A DNA stretch of 64,000 bases, taken from Halioglobus maricola (lineage in GTDB: Bacteria > Pseudomonadota > Gammaproteobacteria > Pseudomonadales > Halieaceae). Positions 12,840 to 21,796 of the stretch are shown here, in pieces. The position numbers were made by a program, and so were the translations under genes. Under the pieces are notes generated by a model. That model saw only the letters and a list, made by a program, of their open reading frames with translations, did no database searches and was not told the DNA's origin. Location of the stretch: assembly GCF_009388985.1 (NCBI RefSeq), contig NZ_CP036422.1:3424501-3488500 (forward strand), written 5' to 3'. The stretch's first letter is position 1. The number at the start of each line of letters is the position of its first letter.

Positions 12840-12851
12840 CTGCCAACTCAA

Positions 12852-12925
12852 GCGGGTGTAGTTCAATGGCAGAACGGCAGCTTCCCAAGCTGCATACGTG
12901 GGTTCGATTCCCATCACCCGCTCCA
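12852..12925 (+). tRNA. glyU: tRNA-Gly (anticodon CCC)
   Basis: A complete cloverleaf can be drawn. The acceptor stem GCGGGTG pairs with CACCCGC, the anticodon stem GCAGC/GCTGC encloses the loop TTCCCAA with anticodon CCC, the T-arm contains GGTTCGATTCC, and CCA is encoded at 12923-12925. It reads GGG codons. The MOSC gene begins only about 20 bases later. Confidence 0.96.
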
Positions 12926-12944
12926 ATGCTTGCTGGGCTTTCAC

Positions 12945-13592
12945 ATGCGTGTTCTTGCTACCAATATCTCCCAACCCAGGGAAATCCAGTTCCGCGGCGA
13001 GACCCACCTCACGGGCATTTTCAAGACACCGACTGAAGAGCCTGTCTACCTCGGCCGCGAAGGGGTCCGAAACGATGCCGTGATCGATCTGGTTAATCAC
13101 GGCGGGCGTGACAAAGCGATATATGCCTTTGCGTCTGATCACTACGACTATTGGCGCGACACCTTGGACAAGCCAGACATGCCCCCTGGCGCATTCGGCG
13201 AAAACCTGACTATAAGCGGGCTGATTGAGTCCGATATTCATATCGGCGATCAGCTGGCCATCGGCAACGCGATTCTGGAAGTGAGCCAACCGCGGGTACC
13301 GTGTTTCAAACTGGGCATTGCTCTGAACGACGAACGCGCGCCCGCCCTGTTCACCCGCCACTTCTTCACCGGCGTGTATTTCAGGGTCCTGCGCGAAGGT
13401 GAGGTCAGAGCCGGTGATACGGCATCAATCGTCCATCGGCACGGAGCCGCAGTGAGCGTTCACAGCCTGTTTCGCGCCAGATACGACTCCGCCTGGGACA
13501 GCGCGACAGAGACGATGGAAAGCGCGCTGGATGTGGCGGCGCTTGCGCCCGAGTGGCAGGAAAAAGCCCGGACATATCTCGCCAGACGTTAA
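12945..13592 (+). CDS. MOSC-domain protein (YiiM-like)
   Basis: A 215-residue protein with a MOSC beta-barrel and the conserved cysteine in the SQPRVPCFKL motif, the proposed molybdenum-cofactor or sulfur-carrier residue of the family. DLVNHGGRDKA and GAFGENLT are further signatures of the YiiM branch, which includes molybdoenzymes reducing N-hydroxylated bases; activity here is inferred. The ATG at 12945 is chosen by alignment with the usual MRVL start. The frame is open to 12930, and there is no strong ribosome-binding site. It may be transcribed by read-through from the tRNA. Confidence 0.82.
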   Translation: MRVLATNISQPREIQFRGETHLTGIFKTPTEEPVYLGREGVRNDAVIDLVNHGGRDKAIYAFASDHYDYWRDTLDKPDMPPGAFGENLTISGLIESDIHIGDQLAIGNAILEVSQPRVPCFKLGIALNDERAPALFTRHFFTGVYFRVLREGEVRAGDTASIVHRHGAAVSVHSLFRARYDSAWDSATETMESALDVAALAPEWQEKARTYLARR

Positions 13593-13605
13593 GCCCGCAA
13601 TGACC

Positions 13606-15732
13606 TCAGCCCAGTTCGCGTCTGAACGGCGGCAGCGACTCCAGAATGGCCTGGCCATAGCGTCGGGTTTTGATACGTCGATCCAAGAGCGTTACCCGGC
13701 CGCTGTCGGTCTCGGTACGCAGCAACCGGCCCGACGCCTGTACCAGGCGCAATGCCGCATCCGGCACACTGATTTCCATAAAGGGGTTCTTACCCTGGGC
13801 TTCCATCCATTCTGCCAGCGCTGCCTCCAGGGGGCTGTCGGGCACTGCAAATGGAATCTTGGCGATCACCACGTGACGGCAATAATCACCTGGCAGGTCC
13901 ACGCCCTCGGCAAAACTCGCGAGGCCAAAAATCACACTGCCGAAGCCACTGTCGATCTCGTCGCGATGGCGCCGCAATATTTCCTGCTTGCTGTAGTCAC
14001 CCTGCATCAGAATGCGATCGCCCAGCACGCCGGTAACGCCTGCATACACATCCTGCATCTGGCGACGGGAGGAAAACAACACGAGCGAACCCTCATTGAT
14101 GTCCAGCAGCCGCGGCAATTGCTCGATGATGGCATCTGTGTGTGCCTGGGCATCGCCCGGGTCACAGTCCATCGCCGGCACCGCGAACACCGCATTGCCG
14201 TAATCGAATGGGCTGATGACCTGCTTGAAGCGACTATCACGTGGCGCTCCGGAATGCAGAATAAAACGCTCAAAGGAATTCAACGCAGTGATCGTCGCAG
14301 AAGTAATAATTACTCCCGCCGCCCGCGACCATAAATTGTCTGTGAGAATATCCGACGCGAGTACCGGGCTGCAGCGCAGGTCAAATGCGTACTGCCCACC
14401 ACTGGTCACCATGGTGATCCAGCGCGCCACCGGCGGCTCACTGGGCTCTCCTCCCTCAGCATAGGCCCGCCACAGGGCGAGCGCTCCTTCGGCGCGCCCC
14501 AGCATACCGCCCAGATTGATGTGCCAGGTCTCCAGGTCCGAGCGATCCAGACCGGAAAAGTCATCCTCCAGTGCGTCTTCCAGCACTTTCTCCATGCGCC
14601 CGAGCACACCCGCGAATTTGTCAAAGCGCTCTGCGAGAGACAGCGACAGGACGCGTAATTCTTCCGGCACAACACCGTGATCAAAACGCACCTGGGGGTC
14701 GTCCCGGCTTCCCTCCGGGTCAATATCCTCGAACAGAACGGCCACCTGTTGCTCGACCGCCTGCAGGCTCATCACCAGCTCGTCGACATCGGCGGGAAGG
14801 TTCGCGAGCAGGCGCTCCAGATTGTCCAGTGGCGCCAGTATCGGCGCGGCTTGACCGAACGCCTTTTTACAATCCTGCAGCCAGCTCACGGTGGTGTGCA
14901 GCCGACAGAAGCTGGCGAAATGCGACAGTGTCTTGTCCGGCAGGTGATGGCCCTCGTCGAACACGTAGATGCAGTCGTCGGGATCCGGCAGAATGGCGCC
15001 GCCACCCAGCGCCAGATCGGACAGCGCCAGATCGTGATTGGTCACAATGATATCGGCGTTCTGCAATTGGTCCCGCGCCTTGAAAAAACTGCACTGGGAA
15101 ATATTGGGGCAGCGCCGACCCGTGCACTGGGCGTGATCTGTGGTGACTCCCCACCACACTTCATCTGCGATCGTGTCGGGCCAATTGTCTCGATCACCAT
15201 CCCACTGACCGCGGCCCATGGCATCGATCATGGCATTGTAAACAGGCACGGCCTCGGCACTGGCGGGGGTATTCATCTCGTCGGGATAAAGCGCGAGCAT
15301 ACCGCTCTCGCCCTGCCCTTCCATCAACTGGCGATCGAGCTTAGACAGGCACACATAGCGGCGGCGTCCCTTGGCCAGGGCAAACGTAAATGCGAGACCG
15401 CTGTGATGACGAATGTCCGGCAGGTCTTTATTGATGAACTGTTCTTGCAAGGCAATCGTGGCAGTGGCCACAACCAGGCGCTTCCCCAGGGCCTGGGCCA
15501 TAGGGATTGCAGAGACAGCGTAGGCGATGGTCTTACCGGTACCGGTACCGGCCTCGATCACACAGACCGCAGGTTCGTTGGAGGGGGCCTGCCCCGGGCC
15601 GGGAATTCTACTCAGAGCATTGGCAATTTCGGCGATCATCTGGCGCTGACCCCAGCGTGGGGTGAGCTCTTTGCTCTCCATCAGCGCCGTATAGGCGGCG
15701 CGAATGTCGTCCTTAAGTTGGTCCGTCAGCAA
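13606..15732 (-). CDS. dinG: DinG-type ATP-dependent DNA helicase
   Basis: XPD-like superfamily 2 helicase that unwinds DNA 5'-3' and resolves R-loops or G-quadruplexes during damage responses. Walker A (GTGTGKT) is at 62-68. The four cysteines of the iron-sulfur domain are at about 128, 203, 208 and 214, the DEGH box is at 259-262, and the C-terminal motif VI region (QASGRLLRTETDSG) is present. Length 708 matches DinG. Its start overlaps the end of the acyltransferase gene by seven bases, so the two form an operon. No LexA box was sought beyond the operon start. Confidence 0.93.
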   Translation of the reverse strand: MLTDQLKDDIRAAYTALMESKELTPRWGQRQMIAEIANALSRIPGPGQAPSNEPAVCVIEAGTGTGKTIAYAVSAIPMAQALGKRLVVATATIALQEQFINKDLPDIRHHSGLAFTFALAKGRRRYVCLSKLDRQLMEGQGESGMLALYPDEMNTPASAEAVPVYNAMIDAMGRGQWDGDRDNWPDTIADEVWWGVTTDHAQCTGRRCPNISQCSFFKARDQLQNADIIVTNHDLALSDLALGGGAILPDPDDCIYVFDEGHHLPDKTLSHFASFCRLHTTVSWLQDCKKAFGQAAPILAPLDNLERLLANLPADVDELVMSLQAVEQQVAVLFEDIDPEGSRDDPQVRFDHGVVPEELRVLSLSLAERFDKFAGVLGRMEKVLEDALEDDFSGLDRSDLETWHINLGGMLGRAEGALALWRAYAEGGEPSEPPVARWITMVTSGGQYAFDLRCSPVLASDILTDNLWSRAAGVIITSATITALNSFERFILHSGAPRDSRFKQVISPFDYGNAVFAVPAMDCDPGDAQAHTDAIIEQLPRLLDINEGSLVLFSSRRQMQDVYAGVTGVLGDRILMQGDYSKQEILRRHRDEIDSGFGSVIFGLASFAEGVDLPGDYCRHVVIAKIPFAVPDSPLEAALAEWMEAQGKNPFMEISVPDAALRLVQASGRLLRTETDSGRVTLLDRRIKTRRYGQAILESLPPFRRELG

Positions 15733-16907
15733 GGGTATTGAATGGGTTCAGCCCGTTGCTGTTCCGCCAGATCCAATTTGTTCATTACCACATTGGCGTA
15801 GATCGCCAGCGCGAAAGGCCGATGCGCCTCGGGCATGGCGTTAATGCGAGCTTCGAACTCCTCGCGGGAGCAATCACCGTCTTCGGAGTAAAAATCGTCA
15901 GGAATCGCTGGGGCATACTCGCCATAAAGCATTTCATAGGCGTACCGATTGGTGGGGTGCAGGCAGTACAACTCGAACACCTGGCGATCGATTTCCTGGG
16001 CCACATGATCGGCATCATCAAAACGCGGGCCCAGCGGTGTGCCAAAAGAGACATGCACACGACCTTTCTGGCCTGCGATGCCCTGGCCAATCGAGGCCAC
16101 ATCTTCCTGCTCACCTTTCTCATAACTGCCGTTCTCGGCCAACTCATGCAGTTCGTTGGCCTTCAGCGCATCACAGGGATCCAGTTCATAGGAAATCGCC
16201 ACCGGGACAATACCCAGGCCGGCGATGTGATCACCAAAACTTTCATTGCTCTTGTCGCGACTCATGCCGATCATCTTGATCACGGCGGGCTCGGTGCGAT
16301 CGTGGCCGTCTTTGGCCCGCCCTTCGCGCTGGGCCAGCCAGACCGGGTTGCCGTCGGCCCGAACCGAATGGCGAATGTAGTTGGCCAGATTACGCGACGC
16401 TGCAAGCAATTCTCTTGGTCCGCCCAGATTACGTTTGACGATAAAACTCTTATTGAGCCGCATCAGGTCAGAAACCCAGGATTTCGTCAGCAGATTATCG
16501 CCGATCGCAATACGCACGGTTTGGTGCCCGCCCTGATGCAGTGCGTAATTGGTAAACGCGGGGTCCATCGCGATATCGCGGTGATTGCTGATAAAAAGAT
16601 AGGCGCGGGAAGGGTCGAGGTTTTCAAGGCCCGACACCGTGAAACCACCGCAGGAGTCGGCGATCATTTTCTCCACATGTGTTTTGATAACCATCTGCAT
16701 GCTGTGGACATCCTGAACGTCCTTCAGCTGCCGCTTGAGCCCCATGCGCACCAGCGGACGACGCAGGAACGCGGGTAATCGGGCCACAAAACCCTCGGTG
16801 CGCTCTCCGAGCAGATCGAGTAGTTCGGACTCGCTCAACAGGCGCGAAAGTACGTCAGTTACCTCGTGGTCCTGGTAAGGGCGTATATCTGCGAAGGGAT
16901 CAGACAA
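15726..16907 (-). CDS. PlsC-like 1-acylglycerol-3-phosphate acyltransferase
   Basis: A 393-residue acyltransferase with the catalytic HX4D motif (SNHRDIAMD, about residues 107-115) and an NKSFIVKR segment typical of the glycerolipid acyltransferase fold. It is longer than PlsC, with about 100 residues before the motif and a long C-terminal region, so the acyl acceptor is uncertain. No clear transmembrane segment is seen; the enzyme probably sits at the inner face of the membrane. It is translationally coupled to dinG. Confidence 0.8.
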   Translation of the reverse strand: MSDPFADIRPYQDHEVTDVLSRLLSESELLDLLGERTEGFVARLPAFLRRPLVRMGLKRQLKDVQDVHSMQMVIKTHVEKMIADSCGGFTVSGLENLDPSRAYLFISNHRDIAMDPAFTNYALHQGGHQTVRIAIGDNLLTKSWVSDLMRLNKSFIVKRNLGGPRELLAASRNLANYIRHSVRADGNPVWLAQREGRAKDGHDRTEPAVIKMIGMSRDKSNESFGDHIAGLGIVPVAISYELDPCDALKANELHELAENGSYEKGEQEDVASIGQGIAGQKGRVHVSFGTPLGPRFDDADHVAQEIDRQVFELYCLHPTNRYAYEMLYGEYAPAIPDDFYSEDGDCSREEFEARINAMPEAHRPFALAIYANVVMNKLDLAEQQRAEPIQYPC

Positions 16908-17045
16908 GCTCAGTTCCTCAGCCTAAAAAATAGCCGTAAACAATACCCAATATTGCCCTGCTAGTCATGCTCATGACTGACTTAAATACACCTTTCTGCT
17001 AACCTGCCGCGGCTAAAGCAAGAATTCACCATTTCTGGAGGAAAT

Positions 17046-17273
17046 ATGGACGCGGCAAGTGCCTCACTCACTACCCTTGGCGTAGCAGCAATGCTGGTCA
17101 GCTACATTCTGATGATGATTACTTCCTGGAAGGAAGATTATGCGTGGGGCCTGTGCACCCTCTTTCTGCCACCGCTTTCCTACCTGTACGGACTGGCGCG
17201 CCTCGACAAGGCTGGCGATGCCTGGATCGTCGCGATTGTAGGCTGGTTATTGATCTGGTTTGGACTCGGCTAA
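17046..17273 (+). CDS. Small two-helix membrane protein of unknown function
   Basis: A 75-residue protein with an ideal ribosome-binding site (CTGGAGG) before the ATG. Two hydrophobic helices (about residues 8-27 and 58-74) flank a middle part with WGLCTLFLPPLSYLYGL that may form a third, re-entrant segment. One cysteine. No family recognised. It is monocistronic, in a region of lower GC. Confidence 0.7.
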   Translation: MDAASASLTTLGVAAMLVSYILMMITSWKEDYAWGLCTLFLPPLSYLYGLARLDKAGDAWIVAIVGWLLIWFGLG

Positions 17274-17548
17274 ACCCGGACTGTTACTTTCGGGAAGTAT
17301 TACCTAGATTTAATGTTTCCCGAAAAAACCCTCCAAAATCCCCATTATTTTATTTTAAAACAATAACTTATAGAAAAATAACGTCACGAAACTCTTCGCG
17401 ACCGTTACTTCAATTCTCAAATAATTACCTATTAGTAACACTCCACAGCCAGCGAACCGCCGTATAATGCCGGTACTTGCAACGGGAACTCTCTGTGCAT
17501 CGCACGACCCATTTCAGGTTCCATAGGAAAACATTGAGGTTATTAGTG
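17274..17548. other. AT-rich 275-base intergenic region
   Basis: The stretch 17325-17440 is visibly AT-rich against its surroundings. An inverted repeat (17288-17296 with 17317-17325, nine bases, 20-base loop) follows the membrane-protein gene but lacks a clean T run. No gene is supported. It presumably holds the promoter of the secreted protein at 17549. Confidence 0.5.
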
Positions 17549-17821
17549 ATGAAATTCATCAAAGTCGCGGCATTTGCCGCCCTGGCAACAGTATCCGCCG
17601 GCAGCTTCGCTGCAAAACCCACCAGCATCGTGTTCGACGCGAACAACGAAACCGCTGACGGCACCCCCTTCGCCACTTACTACGTAAAGTGCTCCAATGG
17701 TAAGAAGCAAGAGCTGACAGCCTGGGATGGCCGCAAAAAGTGGTGCGTAGGCGACGCAACCAGCGAAGATTGTCAGAAGAAGCAAATCAAGGCAGCCAAG
17801 GCCGCCTGTAAAGCTGCCTGA
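17549..17821 (+). CDS. Small secreted four-cysteine protein
   Basis: A 90-residue precursor. The start at 17549 is chosen because a textbook signal peptide begins there (MKFIKVAAFAALATVSAGSFA, cleavage near residue 21) and GAGG lies upstream; the open frame extends further but without sense. The mature part of about 70 residues has four cysteines, in YVKC, KKWC, SEDC and KAAC, suggesting two disulfides, and a lysine-rich end. No family or function assigned. Probably periplasmic or secreted. Confidence 0.72.
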   Translation: MKFIKVAAFAALATVSAGSFAAKPTSIVFDANNETADGTPFATYYVKCSNGKKQELTAWDGRKKWCVGDATSEDCQKKQIKAAKAACKAA

Positions 17822-17876
17822 GCCCGTCTCTGCCCAGTTGCAGGAGCCTGACATTCGGGCTCCTGTTCCTGCACCC

Positions 17877-18881
17877 CTACACCAGATAGCGCCGGCGCAA
17901 CTCCGCCATTTCAGCATTCCCAACGCCTAGCGCAGACTCAAGATACGTCTCCACCGACCCGAACTGCTCATCGATACTGAGCAGGGCCATTTCCAGATAA
18001 TCCTCGTGGACTTCCAGCATCGGCCTCACTGCCGATGAATCCATGTGCGCCATGTCATACTTTGCCTTGAGTCGCTCAATTTCCCGCTCGGGCAGGAAAA
18101 AGCGCGAGGTGAGCATATAGTCCCGCATAACGACATCCCGCGGCACGCCCAGCGCCAACAGCATCATCGCTGCCGCAAAACCTGTGCGATCCTTGCCCGC
18201 GGCACAATGGACAAGAAAACGGGCGTCTTCGGTCTCCAGGATCTCGTGAAACATCCGAGCATAGGTGGCCTGCTGCCCCTCAACGAAGTCACGGTTAATC
18301 TCCCGCATGAAGGCGAACATGGCCTCGCGCCCGAACTCGAGCTGACCACCCCCCTGCTGCTCCGCTTCCTCGAAGAAACGTGAGTTGCTGCCGGGGATGA
18401 TGGGCAGGCTGCTGATTCGGGGGGCTCCCTGGGCCGGCATGCGGCTCGGGTCGCTCTCCTGTTCCTCAACCCGACGAAAATCAAAGACCACATCGAGATC
18501 GAGACTGCCCAGCAGATCGAGATCGCGATCAGTAAGGGCAGAAAGCTGGCCAGAACGGTATAGGTACCCCCACTTCACTTGCTGCCCGGCAGCGTTGCGA
18601 TAGCCGCCAAAATCGCGGAAGTTCGGTGTTCCTTCCATACCCAGTTTGCGCTCGGTGGCCACCACTTCATTGCCATGCTCATCGCGCAGGCGGAAATAGT
18701 GGCGCTTGCCATGAGGCAGGCCACTCACCTTCGCACGGCGGTCGGGGTAGTGTTCTACATCATGGGCGACTTCCAGCACTGGCTCCACCACCACGGCCTG
18801 ATCGGCCTGCTCTGTATCCCACTCAAGATGATAGTCACCGCCGGCATCGCGCCAGACATGCACTGCATCAGGTATCAACAT
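17877..18881 (-). CDS. Tyrosine-protein phosphatase (dual-specificity-like)
   Basis: A 334-residue cytoplasmic phosphatase. The CX5R active site HCAAGKDR places the nucleophile at about C226 and the arginine at about R232. The general acid is not assigned. The first 80 residues look like a small beta-sandwich (fibronectin-III-like) before the NFRDFGGY motif that opens this phosphatase family (Y_phosphatase3). Substrates can be phosphotyrosine or phosphoinositides. The gene follows a TetR regulator by 41 bases on the same strand and is probably cotranscribed with it. Confidence 0.87.
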   Translation of the reverse strand: MLIPDAVHVWRDAGGDYHLEWDTEQADQAVVVEPVLEVAHDVEHYPDRRAKVSGLPHGKRHYFRLRDEHGNEVVATERKLGMEGTPNFRDFGGYRNAAGQQVKWGYLYRSGQLSALTDRDLDLLGSLDLDVVFDFRRVEEQESDPSRMPAQGAPRISSLPIIPGSNSRFFEEAEQQGGGQLEFGREAMFAFMREINRDFVEGQQATYARMFHEILETEDARFLVHCAAGKDRTGFAAAMMLLALGVPRDVVMRDYMLTSRFFLPEREIERLKAKYDMAHMDSSAVRPMLEVHEDYLEMALLSIDEQFGSVETYLESALGVGNAEMAELRRRYLV

Positions 18882-18922
18882 ATTGCTACAACTCTCTATT
18901 ACGGTGCCGCAAAGAACCGCAT

Positions 18923-19558
18923 CTATTCCTCGCGATAGGCGAACACGGCCTTGAGCAGGGTGCGCACCAGGGTCAATTGGTTTTCAAGCGCCTCTTCACT
19001 GAAAGGGTCTTGCCCCAACAGATCGCGATACATTGGCGCCATGGTGACATAGGACATCACAAGATTGTTAAAACCCATCACGGCCCAGGGCTGCAGTCCC
19101 AATTGGTGCAATTGACCAAACTGATCACTCATCCCGGAGCGCTCATCCATCGGCTGAAACATAGGCTGGAACAAGCGTTCAATAATTTCATTGGTATGGG
19201 GCCCGCCTGAGAGGGCCGCATGCTGCAGCAGTCGCGCCAGGTTTGGGTTGGCGTGATGCTGCCGTACGATCGTTTCCAGCCACTGCATCACCCGGTCTTT
19301 GTCTGGCACTTTCTGGCTCGAAAGCGCCGCCAGCGGACCGCTGAACTCGGCAATCAGGCGCTCGAGCACGGCTTGGTACAACGCTTCCTTGTTGCGAAAA
19401 TGGTTGTACAGACTGGGGGAGCGAATGCCCACCCTGTCAGCAACATCGCCCAGGGAGGTGGCGCGATAGCCCTTCTTCGCGAAAAGGTCTTCTGCGGCGT
19501 CGAGGATGCGCTCTGCGGTGGTGCGCGGCGCTGATTCGGGGGCTACTTCAATTGACAT
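18923..19558 (-). CDS. TetR-family transcriptional regulator
   Basis: A 211-residue regulator. The N-terminal helix-turn-helix (about residues 14-60) has the family pattern ILDAAEDLFAKKGY ... SLYNHFRNKEALY. The C-terminal ligand domain is diverged, so the inducer is unknown. The ATG at 19558 is preferred over an upstream in-frame start because it places the helix-turn-helix at the usual distance. It lies ahead of the phosphatase gene and is divergent from dgkA, with 77 bases between them that may contain its operator. Confidence 0.85.
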   Translation of the reverse strand: MSIEVAPESAPRTTAERILDAAEDLFAKKGYRATSLGDVADRVGIRSPSLYNHFRNKEALYQAVLERLIAEFSGPLAALSSQKVPDKDRVMQWLETIVRQHHANPNLARLLQHAALSGGPHTNEIIERLFQPMFQPMDERSGMSDQFGQLHQLGLQPWAVMGFNNLVMSYVTMAPMYRDLLGQDPFSEEALENQLTLVRTLLKAVFAYREE

Positions 19559-19635
19559 ATAGGCGATGTAGACTCGGGCGCTTCGGCCATCAGGTAACAA
19601 CTAATAGCCATTAGTATACTCACAGGACCCAAGCG

Positions 19636-20073
19636 ATGACACAGCACAAGCCCACCGTTAGCGCGAGCAAGCAGACAAAAGCTGCCGGCAGTATGATGAC
19701 CAAGCCCGGCCGCACCGGTATCGCGCGACTAACCGCCGCCACGCGCTATTCATGGCAGGGTTTCAAGGCGGCTTGGCTGCACGAAGAAGCGTTCCGGCTC
19801 GAGGCAAGCCTGGCCCTGGCTTTCGTGCCGCTGGCGTTCGTTCTGGGTGAGTATCTCGCCCACCAGATCGCCCTTGTGATCACCTGTGGGCTGGTCATCC
19901 TGGCGGAGGTCATCAACACCGCCATCGAGTCGATTGTCGACCGAATAGGCCCGGAGCACGACCCGCTATCGGGCCAGGCCAAAGATCTCGGCTCAGCAGC
20001 CGTTTTCGTGACCCTGAGCCTGTTCCTGCTGGTATGGCTGGTGAGTGCTTGGCATTATTTCCAGGGGGGCTGA
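19636..20073 (+). CDS. dgkA: Diacylglycerol kinase (DgkA type)
   Basis: Small integral-membrane kinase that phosphorylates diacylglycerol to phosphatidic acid for phospholipid recycling. Three transmembrane helices, with the conserved EVINTAIESIVDRIG and KDLGSAAV segments containing the catalytic and magnesium-binding glutamates. At 145 residues it carries about 20 extra N-terminal residues. AGGA sits before the first ATG; a shorter start at 19693 would give the standard length. rpsT follows with its own promoter. Confidence 0.93.
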   Translation: MTQHKPTVSASKQTKAAGSMMTKPGRTGIARLTAATRYSWQGFKAAWLHEEAFRLEASLALAFVPLAFVLGEYLAHQIALVITCGLVILAEVINTAIESIVDRIGPEHDPLSGQAKDLGSAAVFVTLSLFLLVWLVSAWHYFQGG

Positions 20074-20079
20074 ATCCGG

Positions 20080-20108
20080 TTGACAAGCGCCACCCTAATG
20101 TGAATAAT
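20080..20108 (+). promoter_or_regulatory. Sigma-70 promoter of rpsT
   Basis: TTGACA (20080-20085), 17-base spacer, AATAAT (20103-20108): a near-consensus promoter as expected for a ribosomal protein. It gives a short leader of about 30 bases. Confidence 0.75.
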
Positions 20109-20146
20109 CGCGCCTCTTGAATTTTTGACCTCCAGAGGACATTAAA

Positions 20147-20413
20147 GTGGCCAATTCCCCACAAGCTAAGAAGCGCGCCCGCCAAGCCGAAAAGCGTCGC
20201 TCACACAACGCCAGCCTCCGTTCGCTGGTTCGCACCAACATCAAAAAAGTACTCGCTGCTATCGACTCTGGCGACGCTGAAAAAGCACAGGCTGCTTACG
20301 CAGCGGCTGTGCCTGTCCTGGACAGCATGGCTGACAAGGGCATCATCCACAAAAACAAGGCCGCTCGTCACAAAAGCCGCCTGAACACGCAGGTCAAAGC
20401 GCTCTCCGCGTAA
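20147..20413 (+). CDS. rpsT: 30S ribosomal protein S20
   Basis: Primary 16S rRNA-binding protein of the small subunit. 88 residues, very basic, starting [16 protein letters not shown] after the GTG-coded methionine, and ending with the [10 protein letters not shown] segment. A non-ATG start is common in rpsT and is thought to limit translation. CAGAGGA precedes it. It has its own promoter and an intrinsic terminator. Confidence 0.98.
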   Translation: MANSPQAKKRARQAEKRRSHNASLRSLVRTNIKKVLAAIDSGDAEKAQAAYAAAVPVLDSMADKGIIHKNKAARHKSRLNTQVKALSA

Positions 20414-20430
20414 ACCTTGCGAACACAAAA

Positions 20431-20457
20431 AAGCCGGCTTATAGCCGGCTTTTTTTA
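20431..20457 (+). terminator. Intrinsic terminator of rpsT
   Basis: A 9-bp stem (20431-20439 with 20443-20451), three-base loop and a run of seven T. The A run to the left means it could also serve the minus-strand di-iron gene that ends at 20500. Confidence 0.93.
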
Positions 20458-20499
20458 TGCCTGAAGGCGCGGCATGCGCCGCGCCCCAAACAAGACCCA

Positions 20500-21687
20500 T
20501 CAGGCTGCCGTATCCGCCTCGTGCTCCCCGTGGGCAGCCTTGAAGTTCTCGAGCATGCTCTGCTCATGAGCCTGAGCCTCAGAGGTGTCGAGCGGACGCT
20601 CCAGCGCAGCCCAGTCTATATCCCCGTCGGTCGCCATGTTCTCGTATTCGAGAATCCCCAGCTCTTCAAACTTGGGCCTGATCTCATCGGTTAACAGGCC
20701 AATACGAGCCAGATTCGGCACAACGCGCTGGAACAACAAGTTGCGGAAAGTCGCCATGACGAAGCCGTCCAGCACCCGGCGACGAGCGTCTTCCACATCC
20801 CAACCAAAGTGGGCAAACACATCGGTCATGATCAGGCGCTCGCGGCTGATAACGCAGGCCTCATAGGCGAACTGGGCCCGCTCGTTCTTCTCCTCTTCGG
20901 AAAGCGTTTTCACGAATTCTTCCAGGTAGTTCACACCAAAGGTCACGTGACGCGCTTCATCTCGAATCACCAGGTACACCACATCTTTGAGCACCGGATC
21001 AGGCGTCGTTTCCCGCGTGGTGTTGAAGGCCGACAGCGCCAGCCCCTCGATCACGATCTGCATGCCGATGAACTTCATGTCCCAGCGCTCATCAGTGAGG
21101 ATCTTGTCGATGATGCTCTTGAGATGCGTGTTAATGGGGTACATCATGCCAAGTCGCTGCTGCAGGTACTTATTGAATACCTCCACGTGACGCGCCTCAT
21201 CGAAGGTTTGGGAACCGGCGTATAGCTTGGCGTTCAGGGTGGGTGCGCAGGAACACAGCTGTGATGCCACCAGCAGGGCACCCTGCTCCCCGTGCAGGAA
21301 CTGGGACAAACTCCAGGCGCTACTGTGCAGCCAGAATTCTTTCTTTTGCTCATCACTGAGGGCCATATAGGGCGGATAGTCAGTGAGATTCATGATGTCC
21401 GCTTGCGCGGCGGGGTCAAACTCGGGCCAGGGCCGATCCCAGTCGATATCGACTTCGGGATCCCAGTTGAGCTGCTTGCCCAGATCGTAGAGTTTCTTGA
21501 TCCGGTCGTCCTGGATGCTGTAGTTCCAATTGTAGGCACCGGTCAACGGTGTCTTGAAAATCTCCGCGATATGATCCACATCAGCGGAGGTCAGCACGTC
21601 CTCCATATCAGGCGTGATATCCGGATTATCGGATTCCGCAAACGTCTGGATTTTGCGCGGCGCTTTGTCAGTCCAATTCACCTGCAT
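20500..21687 (-). CDS. Ferritin-like di-iron carboxylate protein (R2-like fold)
   Basis: A 395-residue protein whose ligand set is complete for a di-iron four-helix bundle: E134, E164-x2-H167 (DEARH), E214 and E244-x2-H247 (RDEARH). Such proteins are oxidases, N-oxygenases, desaturases or hydroxylases; the substrate is unknown. No radical tyrosine of the NrdB type is evident, so it is not a second reductase subunit. ATG 21687 has GAGGGAG upstream; the frame is open further but without a ribosome-binding site. It is divergent from an AraC regulator across 109 bases that contain phased repeats, so it is probably that regulator's target. Confidence 0.82.
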   Translation of the reverse strand: MQVNWTDKAPRKIQTFAESDNPDITPDMEDVLTSADVDHIAEIFKTPLTGAYNWNYSIQDDRIKKLYDLGKQLNWDPEVDIDWDRPWPEFDPAAQADIMNLTDYPPYMALSDEQKKEFWLHSSAWSLSQFLHGEQGALLVASQLCSCAPTLNAKLYAGSQTFDEARHVEVFNKYLQQRLGMMYPINTHLKSIIDKILTDERWDMKFIGMQIVIEGLALSAFNTTRETTPDPVLKDVVYLVIRDEARHVTFGVNYLEEFVKTLSEEEKNERAQFAYEACVISRERLIMTDVFAHFGWDVEDARRRVLDGFVMATFRNLLFQRVVPNLARIGLLTDEIRPKFEELGILEYENMATDGDIDWAALERPLDTSEAQAHEQSMLENFKAAHGEHEADTAA

Positions 21688-21763
21688 AAGGGTACTCCCT
21701 CTTTTATTCATTAATGTTGCAACAATATCGACCAACGAGGCACGCGCAACAAGGTGAAGTATT

Positions 21764-21789
21764 GTCAATTTGCGGTCAAATGTGGCCAA
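21764..21789 (+). promoter_or_regulatory. Candidate AraC-type operator (three phased repeats)
   Basis: Three direct repeats, GTCAA (21764), GTCAA (21775) and GCCAA (21785), start 11 and 10 bases apart, one helical turn each, just before the araC-like start codon. A perfect 10-base palindrome, TGTTGCAACA, lies at 21715-21724. Direct repeats in helical phase are typical of AraC-family sites. Binding is inferred. Confidence 0.4.
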
Positions 21790-21796
21790 ATAGGGC

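Noticed and set aside
12852..12960. tRNA as an integration site of a mobile element
   Set aside because: No integrase, no repeated tRNA 3' end downstream and ordinary genes on both sides.
14677..15741. 354-codon open frame on the plus strand
   Set aside because: Antisense to dinG; no motif and no ribosome-binding site.
15738..16778. 346-codon open frame on the plus strand
   Set aside because: Antisense to the acyltransferase gene, whose HX4D motif is intact.
20500..21687. Second ribonucleotide reductase small subunit
   Set aside because: The ligand spacing is that of a general di-iron protein and the radical tyrosine context of NrdB is absent; no nrdA-like partner is adjacent.
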